In this document: positions 1 to 6,146 of the stretch, piece after piece
Numbering within the stretch: position 1 is the first letter of the stretch
How the letters are laid out: every line of letters begins with the position of its first letter
Source of the DNA: Candidatus Finniella inopinata
GTDB taxonomy: Bacteria > Pseudomonadota > Alphaproteobacteria > Paracaedibacterales > CAITNM01
Length of the DNA: 8,205 nucleotides
Assembly (NCBI GenBank): GCA_945903885.1
Contig: CAMDPB010000041.1
Location: forward strand, 1-8,205
Reading direction: 5' to 3'
Translations under genes and position numbers: made by a program
The notes under the pieces: model-generated
Databases searched by the model: none
Told to the model about the DNA's origin: nothing
The model's input: only the letters and a program-made list of their open reading frames with translations

Positions 1-2082
1 GGAAGTTTAGAAAATCTATTAGAGAAAATTTCAGAAATTAAACAGCCACGTCGCCGTGATCTGCTAACAGAACACGCTGAACTTTCTCGTATATCAAAAA
101 AATTAGTCACGTTAGATGATAACGCGCCATTGCCTGTTGCTTATAGCGAAATTTCACCGGTTGAAAGAAAATTTGAACAGCGTGATAGCTTTTTAAAGGA
201 GCTTGGCTTTTTAAGCTTAATGAAGCGTTTGCAAATGGCAGATGGTTATTTTGAAGCATCTAAATCAACCGCTAAACCTGTTGATTACACATGCATCACC
301 GATATTGATACGTTAAAACAGTGGATCGATGAAGCGACCTCCGTTGGGAAAGTTGTAATTGATTGTGAAACAACATCGCTTAATGCCATGCAAGCAAAGC
401 TTGTGGGGTTGTCTTTGGGTATTCCAACTGATTCTGGTTACAAAGCTGCTTATGTGCCTTTTGCTCATCAAACAGAAGGGCGCCAAATTCCCCTTGATGC
501 AGCAAAAATAGTATTGCAACCATTTCTGGAAAACACTGCCATTTTGAAAATCGGGCATAATTTAAAATATGACCTGTTAGTACTTCGTCAACATGGTTTT
601 GAAGTGAATACGCTCGATGATACTATGCTGATGTCTTATGTTTTGCACGGTGGTGAGCATGGCCATGGAATGGACGAATTAGCTCTTAAATATTTAAACA
701 GAACCACTATTACCTTTGCTGAAGTGGCAGGTAAAGGCAAAGCCCAAAAAACCTTCGATATGGTTGAAATTCCAATCGCTACAAATTACGCAGCAGAAGA
801 TGCAGAAATAACTGGGTTGCTGTGCAATACATTCAAGCCTGAACTTAGCAAAAACCAAGTAAGCGCTGTATATGAACTAACCGAACGCCCGCTAATCCCC
901 GTTATTGTTTCTATGGAAGAAGCCGGTGTGTGTGTAGATTCAAACTGGCTAAAGCATTTAGGGCAAGATTTTTCCAAACGCATGGTGGAATTAACGCAAG
1001 AAATTTATACCCTTGCAGATTGTGAATTCAATATTGCATCACCGGCGCAGCTTGGGGAAATTTTATTTGATAAGCAAAAATTGCCAGGGGCTAAAAAAAC
1101 CAAAACAGGTGCTTATAGTACCGATGTAGACGTTCTAGAAAAGCTTATTGCACAAGGACATGCATTGCCTGAAAAAGTATTGGCTTGGCGCGGACTTGCC
1201 AAGTTAAATTCTACATACGTTGAAGGCTTGCTAAACGCAATCAACCCAATCACTGGCCGTGTACACACCAGTTATTCTATGGTGGGTGCGGCTACTGGCA
1301 GGTTGTCATCATCTGATCCAAATTTACAAAACATTCCTATTAAAAATGAAGATGGACGAAAAATTCGCCAGGCATTTATTGCAAAGCCAGGTCACAAGCT
1401 TGTAAGCCTTGATTATTCACAAATTGAATTACGGCTTTTGGCACATTTTGCTGATGTTCCAACATTGCAGCAAGCATTTTTAAATGGGGAAGATATTCAC
1501 ACACGCACCGCATCAGATGTGTTTGGAGTGCCTATGACCCATGTCACACCACAGCTTCGCAGGCGTGCTAAGGTTGTGAATTTTGGCATTATCTACGGTA
1601 TTAGCGCATTTGGTCTGGCAAGGCAGCTTGGTACTTCTAACCAAGAAGCTAGTCAAATGATTAACGCGTATTTTGCGCGCTATCCTGGTATTGATGCGTA
1701 CATTCGAAATTATCACAGACAAGCGCGTGAACAAGGCTTTGTGACAACCCTTATGAGTCGTAAAATTCATACGCCAGGAATTCTTGATAAAAATGGCATG
1801 GTTCGCCAATTTGCTGAGCGTCAGGCAATTAATGCACCGCTTCAGGGTAGTAATGCAGATATTATCAAAAGGGCAATGATCAAAATTCATGGGTTTTTAA
1901 AAACGTCCCCAACAAAGTTATTGTTGCTAGTACATGATGAATTGATTTTTGAAATTGCAGAACACGATGTCGCAGATGTTGCACCTAAATTAAAAGAAAT
2001 GATGGAAAATATTGTGCAACTGAAGGTTCCACTAGTTGTTGATATTGGCATTGGTGATAATTGGGACGCTGCCCATGGGTGA
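1..2082 (+). CDS. polA: DNA polymerase I, 5' end missing (partial)
   Basis: Repair and Okazaki-fragment polymerase. The frame is open from the first base, so the gene starts outside the window; a TTG at 130 is internal. The fragment has 693 residues and begins near the end of the 5'-nuclease domain (residues 1-45, GSLENLL...LVTLDD). The 3'-5' exonuclease domain keeps its metal ligands: D121 and E123 (DCETTSL), D191 (NLKYD), and Y263/D267 (YAAED), so proofreading should be active. The polymerase domain has motif A DYSQIELR (D471), motif B with R520, K524, F528, Y532 in the R-x3-K-x3-F-x3-Y spacing, and motif C HDE (645-647). These match E. coli R754/K758/F762/Y766 and H881-D882-E883 with an offset of about 234-236, so the whole protein is probably about 927 residues. 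Phe at the 762-equivalent position predicts discrimination against dideoxynucleotides. The stop codon lies inside hemW, so the two genes are probably co-transcribed. Confidence 0.97.
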   Translation, partial: GSLENLLEKISEIKQPRRRDLLTEHAELSRISKKLVTLDDNAPLPVAYSEISPVERKFEQRDSFLKELGFLSLMKRLQMADGYFEASKSTAKPVDYTCITDIDTLKQWIDEATSVGKVVIDCETTSLNAMQAKLVGLSLGIPTDSGYKAAYVPFAHQTEGRQIPLDAAKIVLQPFLENTAILKIGHNLKYDLLVLRQHGFEVNTLDDTMLMSYVLHGGEHGHGMDELALKYLNRTTITFAEVAGKGKAQKTFDMVEIPIATNYAAEDAEITGLLCNTFKPELSKNQVSAVYELTERPLIPVIVSMEEAGVCVDSNWLKHLGQDFSKRMVELTQEIYTLADCEFNIASPAQLGEILFDKQKLPGAKKTKTGAYSTDVDVLEKLIAQGHALPEKVLAWRGLAKLNSTYVEGLLNAINPITGRVHTSYSMVGAATGRLSSSDPNLQNIPIKNEDGRKIRQAFIAKPGHKLVSLDYSQIELRLLAHFADVPTLQQAFLNGEDIHTRTASDVFGVPMTHVTPQLRRRAKVVNFGIIYGISAFGLARQLGTSNQEASQMINAYFARYPGIDAYIRNYHRQAREQGFVTTLMSRKIHTPGILDKNGMVRQFAERQAINAPLQGSNADIIKRAMIKIHGFLKTSPTKLLLLVHDELIFEIAEHDVADVAPKLKEMMENIVQLKVPLVVDIGIGDNWDAAHG

Positions 2083-3187
2083 ACCCCAACCCATCTCCCT
2101 CTATATCCATTGGCCGTTTTGCTTATCAAAATGTCCCTACTGTGATTTCAACAGTCACGTGCGGGAAACGTACGGCGAAAAAGAATGGCAGCAAGCGCTA
2201 TGTGCAGAGCTTCGGCGCGTTCGTGATTGGATTGGCCCTAGGCTGTTAACGACTATTTTTTTCGGTGGTGGCACACCATCCCTTATGCAACCACAAACTG
2301 TTGAAGCTATTATCAGCGAAGCGTGCAAATTATGGTCTACCTCTCCTGACCTTGAAATTACTTTAGAGGCAAACCCCAATAGTGTTGAAGTCGAAAAATT
2401 TCAACAGCTGGGCCAAGCTGGGGTAAATCGTATTTCTATTGGGGTGCAATCACTACGTCCCGAACGCTTGCAAAATTTGGGCAGAAAACACAGCGTTGAA
2501 GAGGCAATTAAAGCCATTCACACAGCCCAAGCAACATTTAAGCGTGTTAGCTTCGACTTGATTTATGCAACACCTGGTCATACTCCTGATGAATGGCAAC
2601 CAGAGCTTGAACAAGCATTAGCTTTTAGAACTGAGCATTTGTCACTTTATCAACTGACTATTGAGCCCAATACAGCATTTGAACGCTTGCATGCCCAAGG
2701 AACGTTGGTTCTGCCTGTTGATGATTTGGCAGCAGATATGTACGAGCTAACAAATTCACTTTGTGCAGCAGAAGGTTTGCAAGCGTATGAAGTTTCAAAT
2801 TATGCAAAGCCAGGCGCTGAATGCCAGCATAATTTAACTTATTGGCGCTATGGCGAATATATAGGTGTTGGTCCTGGTGCCCATGGGCGGGTGGCCGTAA
2901 ATGGAAAATATTTGGCGACTAAACAGTACCGCACACCAGAGCGCTGGCTAAAAGAATCCATTCGTGACGAAGAATGCCTGGAACTATCTGCCGATGAACA
3001 AGAACAAGAACGAATCCTCATGGGCTTGCGTACCACCGAGGGTATTGCTTGGAATAAGCCCATAACGAACGAAATTCAAACCCTTCTCAACGAAGGTTTT
3101 TTAACTCATATCAACAGTAAACTAACCGCAACAGCAAAGGGGCGTTTAGCCTTACAAGCAGTTCTGCGCTATGGATTCATGGATTGA
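2075..3187 (+). CDS. hemW: HemW, radical SAM haem chaperone (coproporphyrinogen III oxidase-like)
   Basis: A 370-residue cytosolic protein, close to the usual 370-390 for HemW. The radical SAM 4Fe-4S motif is C16-x3-C20-x2-C23 (CLSKCPYC). Further family motifs follow: GGGTPS, LEANPNS, NRISIGVQSL, FDLIYATPGHT, and the C-terminal HNxxYW signature (residues 252-257, HNLTYW) with GVGPGAHG. HNxxYW is regarded as a mark of HemW (haem transfer, E. coli YggW) and argues against the true oxygen-independent oxidase HemN, which many such genes are misnamed. The start is the ATG at 2075. The frame stays open upstream to 2036, but that stretch is polA coding sequence and the family begins just before the IHWPFC motif. 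The ATG overlaps the end of polA by 8 nt with no strong ribosome site, which suggests translational coupling. An AT-rich spacer with a T8 run follows the stop. Confidence 0.94.
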   Translation: MGEPQPISLYIHWPFCLSKCPYCDFNSHVRETYGEKEWQQALCAELRRVRDWIGPRLLTTIFFGGGTPSLMQPQTVEAIISEACKLWSTSPDLEITLEANPNSVEVEKFQQLGQAGVNRISIGVQSLRPERLQNLGRKHSVEEAIKAIHTAQATFKRVSFDLIYATPGHTPDEWQPELEQALAFRTEHLSLYQLTIEPNTAFERLHAQGTLVLPVDDLAADMYELTNSLCAAEGLQAYEVSNYAKPGAECQHNLTYWRYGEYIGVGPGAHGRVAVNGKYLATKQYRTPERWLKESIRDEECLELSADEQEQERILMGLRTTEGIAWNKPITNEIQTLLNEGFLTHINSKLTATAKGRLALQAVLRYGFMD

Positions 3188-3276
3188 AATTCTTTTTTTT
3201 AAAAGACTTCTTAACTAAAAATTAATCAATATTTTAGTAAAATTTCTGTAAAAGAACATCATGTGTTGAAAGCAAT
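3188..3276. other. AT-rich spacer between hemW and the barrel gene
   Basis: This 89-bp stretch holds no gene. It contains a T8 run (3193-3200) followed by AAAAGA, forming a small A/T-only inverted repeat (TCTTTT / AAAAGA, 3191-3206). No GC-rich stem precedes the T run, so a classical terminator for polA-hemW is not clear. A -10-like TAAAAT lies at 3238-3243, 33 bp before the next start codon, but no convincing -35 sits 16-18 bp upstream. A promoter here is likely from context, since gene function and composition change, but weak by sequence. Confidence 0.4.
3238..3243 (+). promoter_or_regulatory. Possible -10 element for the barrel/DUF4214 unit
   Basis: TAAAAT is one base from the TATAAT consensus, lies in very AT-rich DNA, and is 33 bp upstream of the ATG at 3277. 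No good -35 hexamer is present at the right distance, so this is a weak call. Confidence 0.25.
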
Positions 3277-4158
3277 ATGAAGAAAAAATCCTTATACATA
3301 AGCTTGCTGCTCAGCTTGTCAGGCACTTCAGGGGCTGCTTCCAATGTTGCAAAAATTCCATCGTTTGATCAACAAAGACGTTTACGAGATTTTGTAGAAA
3401 AATATAAAGCAGAACACCAGCCTAAAAATTTTACTGCAGTAGCAGGGACTGTTCTTGGATCATTCACAGATAAATCGTCAGAGACCCCTTTAAAGGGACG
3501 TAGCAAAGCGGGAGTTCTTTCATTGGGATATCAATTTTCTCCAGAATTTTCAGCAAGTACCGTGTTTGTAAGAAGCAGAACAACACAAAAAACAGCAAAT
3601 GAAGTTTTACGTATTAAGTCAGTTGATGACACAATGACAGCTTCTTTCGATTACAAGGTTTTACAGTGGTTGAAAGTTGATTTTACTTTTTCATCAAAGC
3701 AAGGAAAAACGACGACAACTGAGTCCGGTCAACCTAATGCATACTCAGTATCAAAAAATGTATACAGAACGCCAAGTTTATATTTAAAAATGACTTTTCC
3801 TGTTAACGCTCAGTTTTTTGTAGCGCCTGATGTTGGTTTTAGTCGTACCTACATGCATAATAAAGCTTATACTGATAATGCTGGAGTATTCCAGCCCAAG
3901 AAAGATTTAAAGCTAGATCAGGCAGCTGCAAATACAAAAGTTGGTTATGTGGTTACTCCTAATATTATTCCCTATGCAAGTCTAGGGTATTCCAGGTCCC
4001 TTTATTACACCGCTCATCTAAAATCTCGGAACTCATTTAGGGCAGGGGTGGGTGCCATATTATTTGGGGGAATTTTGAACCTTGATTGGACAGCAAGTAA
4101 AGCCAACCAAAGCGTTAGGTCTAATAGCTTTAGTGCGAACTTAGCTGGAAAGTTTTAA
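3277..4158 (+). CDS. Outer-membrane beta-barrel protein, autotransporter-barrel-like
   Basis: I do not recognise a named gene. The 293-residue product starts with a Sec signal peptide: a KKK cluster, a hydrophobic core (YISLLLSLSG) and a likely cleavage near residues 20-22 (SGA/AS). Residues about 30-48 look like a charged amphipathic helix (FDQQRRLRDFVEKYKAEH). From about residue 52 the sequence alternates polar and hydrophobic residues in strand-like runs (77-100, 118-140, 166-190, 219-245, 253-273), separated by polar loops. The last residue is Phe (SANLAGKF), the usual C-terminal signal for BAM-mediated insertion. A helix followed by a barrel of about 240 residues resembles an autotransporter translocator without a passenger, but a porin-like or adhesin barrel is equally possible. 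The start ATG has only a weak GAAAG ribosome site (3268-3272). The stop codon overlaps the strong Shine-Dalgarno site of the next gene, so the pair is co-expressed. Confidence 0.75.
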   Translation: MKKKSLYISLLLSLSGTSGAASNVAKIPSFDQQRRLRDFVEKYKAEHQPKNFTAVAGTVLGSFTDKSSETPLKGRSKAGVLSLGYQFSPEFSASTVFVRSRTTQKTANEVLRIKSVDDTMTASFDYKVLQWLKVDFTFSSKQGKTTTTESGQPNAYSVSKNVYRTPSLYLKMTFPVNAQFFVAPDVGFSRTYMHNKAYTDNAGVFQPKKDLKLDQAAANTKVGYVVTPNIIPYASLGYSRSLYYTAHLKSRNSFRAGVGAILFGGILNLDWTASKANQSVRSNSFSANLAGKF

Positions 4159-4162
4159 GGAG
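4157..4162 (+). promoter_or_regulatory. Ribosome binding site that decides the DUF4214 start
   Basis: AAGGAG overlaps the last two bases of the upstream TAA stop. It touches the ATG at 4163 with no spacing but lies 6 nt before the ATG at 4169, so 4169 is the better start. The overlap with the stop codon suggests translational coupling. Confidence 0.7.
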
Positions 4163-4168
4163 ATGAAA

Positions 4169-5209
4169 ATGAATAAACCACAATTTAAATTATTTAACAT
4201 TATAGTTATTCTGTTTGCAGGTTTTTTCAATTCGGCAAACCCTAGTGCAGATCAACAAACGCAAATCACACAGTTATATGTTGGATTTTTTGGCAGAGCA
4301 CCTGACCCTTCAGGTTTAGCATATTGGAATAGTGTATTGTCAGCAGGTTTAGAGATATCCGCAGTTGCCAATTCCTTTGCTGCCAGTAAGGACTCTTTTA
4401 GTCAGAACAGAACGAGTGATCAAATTGTGACGCTGGCGTATAAAAATTTGTTTAATAGTATTCCTAGTCCATCAGCACTTCAGTATTGGTCACTAAAAAT
4501 AGCTCAAGGAGCCATTACTGTTTCACAATTGGTTTTATCTCTTCTTGAAAGTGCGCAGGGGGTTGAGAAAGTCGCGTTAGACAATAGAATTTCTGTAGCT
4601 TCTTCTATTACAAATAATTTGAATACAACAGAGCGTATCCTGAAATACAGGCCTGGAACCGATCTCTTTAAACAGTTACAAAGCACTTTAGGAAGTGTGA
4701 CATCTGATCCGGCAACCGTAGATGTCGCTCAAAAATTTATAGAAAGTGGATTTGTTACGGCAGCGCCATCAGTGCCAGTTGTAAGTGACTACACAAAAAA
4801 ACAAGGCGAATTAAATAAAGCAGATGAAGCTGTTGCAACGGCACAAGCCAATCTGAAACAAGCAGAAGCAGCAGGCGCGCCAGATGCCATAACAGCAGCT
4901 AAAGACGTTTTGACTGTTGTACTTACTGCCAGAGTTGAAATTGCACAACAAGTTTATGATCTTGCACCACCAGAAGCAAAAACTGCAGCAAAAGCAACGC
5001 TTGATTCTGCAACAACTATTCTCTCTCAAACAGCGCCAAGCTCTGGAACAGGAAGTACTGCAGCAGCTATTGTGAAAAACGCAGATAGCGTTATAACTGA
5101 CATTCAACAGGCTGTAGCAGGAACGACAGCTCTTCCAACAAACCCAGCTGTTATTGGGGCGGCAACTACGCCAGTGACACATCATGGTGTTGACAGCGAA
5201 CACATGTAA
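4169..5209 (+). CDS. Secreted DUF4214 domain protein with alanine-rich tail
   Basis: A 346-residue protein of unknown function. A signal peptide (residues 1-27, core NIIVILFAGFF, likely cleavage after NPSA) sends it across the inner membrane. DUF4214 appears as two tandem repeats. Repeat 1 (about 31-70) carries LYVGFFGRAPDPSGLAYW. Repeat 2 (about 85-128) carries AYKNLFNSIPSPSALQYW. Each is followed by a hydrophobic helix (ISAVANSF, VSQLVLSLL). A family-typical closing element follows (NRISVASSITNNLN and GSVTSDPATVDVAQ, 139-188). The rest (about 205-346) is rich in Ala, Gln, Thr and Lys. Residues 208-265 look like a coiled coil or helical hairpin, and the end is low-complexity Ser/Gly/Thr/Pro. 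DUF4214 occurs in secreted and S-layer or RTX-type proteins; no glycine-rich RTX repeats are present, so type I secretion is not indicated. Coupling to the upstream barrel gene suggests a shared role at the cell surface (inference). A terminator lies 22 bp after the stop. Confidence 0.8.
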   Translation: MNKPQFKLFNIIVILFAGFFNSANPSADQQTQITQLYVGFFGRAPDPSGLAYWNSVLSAGLEISAVANSFAASKDSFSQNRTSDQIVTLAYKNLFNSIPSPSALQYWSLKIAQGAITVSQLVLSLLESAQGVEKVALDNRISVASSITNNLNTTERILKYRPGTDLFKQLQSTLGSVTSDPATVDVAQKFIESGFVTAAPSVPVVSDYTKKQGELNKADEAVATAQANLKQAEAAGAPDAITAAKDVLTVVLTARVEIAQQVYDLAPPEAKTAAKATLDSATTILSQTAPSSGTGSTAAAIVKNADSVITDIQQAVAGTTALPTNPAVIGAATTPVTHHGVDSEHM

Positions 5210-5231
5210 TTGGTATTTTCTAAGAGATTTT

Positions 5232-5269
5232 TGAAGCCATTTTACTGAAAGGTGGCTTCACTGATTTTT
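5232..5269 (+). terminator. Rho-independent terminator of the barrel/DUF4214 unit
   Basis: A 12-bp stem (5232-5243 with 5249-5260, including two G-T pairs) has a 5-nt loop ACTGA. The outer 8 bp, TGAAGCCA/TGGCTTCA, are perfect. After four bases there is a T5 run (5265-5269) and more AT-rich sequence. It starts 22 bp past the stop of the DUF4214 gene and separates that unit from the toxin-antitoxin genes. Confidence 0.8.
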
Positions 5270-5297
5270 AAATTTTAATCTGGGTGTGATCATAAAA

Positions 5298-5316
5298 GTA
5301 ACACATTTTGTCTTAC
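5298..5316. promoter_or_regulatory. Near-palindrome, possible operator of the toxin-antitoxin genes
   Basis: GTAAcACA and TGTcTTAC face each other across TTT: 8-bp arms with one mismatch pair. It lies about 68 bp upstream of the antitoxin start. Ribbon-helix-helix antitoxins normally bind such inverted repeats to repress their own operon, which makes this a candidate operator. Its position slightly upstream of the likely promoter elements is a weakness. Confidence 0.4.
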
Positions 5317-5343
5317 ATTTTTGTTTATTTTTTTGTCAATTTC

Positions 5344-5352
5344 TGGTATTCT
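5344..5352 (+). promoter_or_regulatory. Possible extended -10 element for the antitoxin-toxin operon
   Basis: TGG followed by TATTCT has the TGn extended -10 form and lies 31 bp before the ATG at 5384. The -35 at 17-bp spacing (TTTATT, 5324-5329) is poor. TTGTCA at 5333-5338 matches a -35 better but is only 8 bp from this -10. Confidence 0.35.
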
Positions 5353-5383
5353 ATAAATGGTCAAAATATAAAAGAGTTTGGAA

Positions 5384-5620
5384 ATGACTACCGTCACCAT
5401 TAGAATTCCTGACCACGTAGTGCATAGCATTGATTCTTGTGCTAATCACCTACATCTAACAAGAAGCGAATACATAAAACGGGCTATATTAGCAATGAAC
5501 AAAATGCTTGCGGATGAGTCTCGTGCTCAAAAATTAAGAAGCGCCAGTCAAAAAGTTCGCCAGGAAAGCATGATTATCAACGCCGAATTTAGTGCAGTAG
5601 AATATGATCCTAAAGATTAA
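5384..5620 (+). CDS. Ribbon-helix-helix antitoxin of a MazEF-type module
   Basis: A 78-residue antitoxin. The N-terminal half is a CopG/MetJ-like ribbon-helix-helix DNA-binding domain: strand TVTIRIP (residues 3-9), helix DHVVHSIDSCANHL, then LTRSEYIKRAILAMNKML with the typical T-R-S-E turn. The C-terminal part (KVRQESMIINAEFSAVEYDPKD) is acidic at its end and resembles the tails with which such antitoxins wrap the MazF toxin. The ATG at 5384 is preferred over an in-frame TTG at 5378 because AAAGAG (5371-5376) sits 7 nt before it and the domain begins immediately after. The stop lies inside the toxin gene, so the two are translationally coupled. The protein should neutralise the toxin and probably repress its own promoter. 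Confidence 0.9.
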   Translation: MTTVTIRIPDHVVHSIDSCANHLHLTRSEYIKRAILAMNKMLADESRAQKLRSASQKVRQESMIINAEFSAVEYDPKD

Positions 5621-5981
5621 CTATGGAGAAATTTGGCTTGCTGACCTTAACCCTCAATCAGGTACGGAACCAGGGAAACTTAGGCCAGTAATGATTGTGC
5701 AGAACCAAGTGTTATTAGATATTTTTCACCCATCAACAATCATCATTCCTTTAACAACTAATTTAATTGATCATGTAGAGCCCCTAAGAATTAGGATTGA
5801 CGCACTTTCGCAGCTTGAAAAAGATTCTGATCTCCTGATTGACCAAATTCGATCAATTGATAATAAACGACTTGTAAGAGGTCCATTAGCACAATGCAGT
5901 CGCCAGTTGATGGTTGAAGTGCAAGATGCGATAAGAGAAGTACTTGGCATTGATCAGGAAAAGCAAGTAGTGCTTAATTAA
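5604..5981 (+). CDS. MazF/PemK-family mRNA interferase toxin
   Basis: A 125-residue endoribonuclease toxin, near the family's usual 110-125. The N-terminal motif YGEIWLADLNP leads into GTEPGKLRPVMIVQN, then HPSTIIIPLTTN, and later DSDLLIDQIRSIDNKRL. R27 (in LRPV) and T52 (in PLTTN) correspond by position to the catalytic Arg and Thr of B. subtilis MazF (R25, T48), so the protein should be active. Members of this family cut single-stranded RNA at short sequence motifs; the motif cannot be predicted from sequence. The start ATG overlaps the antitoxin by 17 nt, the normal order of antitoxin first. No downstream terminator is visible: the gene ends 10 nt before the 3' end of an opposing tRNA gene. 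The reading frame is intact, so a functional antitoxin is expected. Confidence 0.94.
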   Translation: MILKINYGEIWLADLNPQSGTEPGKLRPVMIVQNQVLLDIFHPSTIIIPLTTNLIDHVEPLRIRIDALSQLEKDSDLLIDQIRSIDNKRLVRGPLAQCSRQLMVEVQDAIREVLGIDQEKQVVLN

Positions 5982-5991
5982 ACTCAAATAT

Positions 5992-6065
5992 TGGCTGGGG
6001 GACCTGGATTCGAACCAGAGTTGCCCGGTCCAGAGCCGGGAGTTCTACCGCTAAACTATCCCCCA
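5992..6065 (-). tRNA. tRNA-Gln (anticodon CUG)
   Basis: Read on the minus strand, the gene folds as a full cloverleaf. The acceptor arm is TGGGGGA (6059-6065) with TCCCCCA (5996-6002). The D arm is GTTT/GAAC. The anticodon stem is CCCGG/CCGGG around loop CTCTGGA, and the T arm has loop TTCGAAT. The anticodon CTG (plus-strand 6031-6033) reads CAG, glutamine. The first pair U1-A72 and discriminator G73 fit glutamine tRNAs, and the 3' CCA is encoded (5992-5994). In most alphaproteobacteria such a tRNA is first charged with Glu and amidated by GatCAB (established knowledge, not shown here). It points towards the toxin gene and has no clear terminator. Confidence 0.96.
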
Positions 6066-6087
6066 GCAGTACACATTCATGACTACC

Positions 6088-6093
6088 ATAATA
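6088..6093 (-). promoter_or_regulatory. Possible -10 element of the tRNA-Gln gene
   Basis: On the minus strand TATTAT lies 22 nt before the mature tRNA 5' end, a good distance for a short leader. The -35 at 17 bp (TTATAT) is weak. Confidence 0.4.
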
Positions 6094-6146
6094 TGCTGAT
6101 TGAGTGTAAGATATAAAAAAAAGCAATTATAAAAAGAAATGAAGAA

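Noticed and set aside
1513..1890. Minus-strand reading frame of 125 codons inside polA
   Set aside because: It lies opposite the conserved polymerase motifs and its translation resembles no protein family.
2036..2074. Upstream extension of hemW
   Set aside because: These codons belong to polA coding sequence, and HemW proteins begin just before the IHWPFC motif; the ATG at 2075 fits.
130..2082. TTG at 130 as the start of polA
   Set aside because: The frame is open to base 1 and the upstream codons read as the end of the PolA 5'-nuclease domain, so the gene is cut by the window edge and does not start here.
3176..3206. Terminator after hemW at the T8 run
   Set aside because: Only a 4-bp A/T-rich hairpin (TTCA/TGAA) precedes the T run, and the TCTTTT/AAAAGA repeat consists of the T run itself; no stable stem supports intrinsic termination.
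3188..3276. Direct repeat of the tRNA-Gln 3' end as an attachment site
   Set aside because: No stretch resembling the T arm and acceptor end of the tRNA was found in this spacer.
4811..5203. Cys-rich minus-strand reading frame opposite the DUF4214 tail
   Set aside because: The cysteines arise from GCA alanine codons read in reverse; there is no ribosome site or family resemblance.
5962..5976. Small inverted repeat AAGCA/TGCTT at the end of the toxin gene as a bidirectional terminator
   Set aside because: The stem is only 5 bp with a 5-nt loop, lies inside coding sequence, and has no proper T run on either strand.
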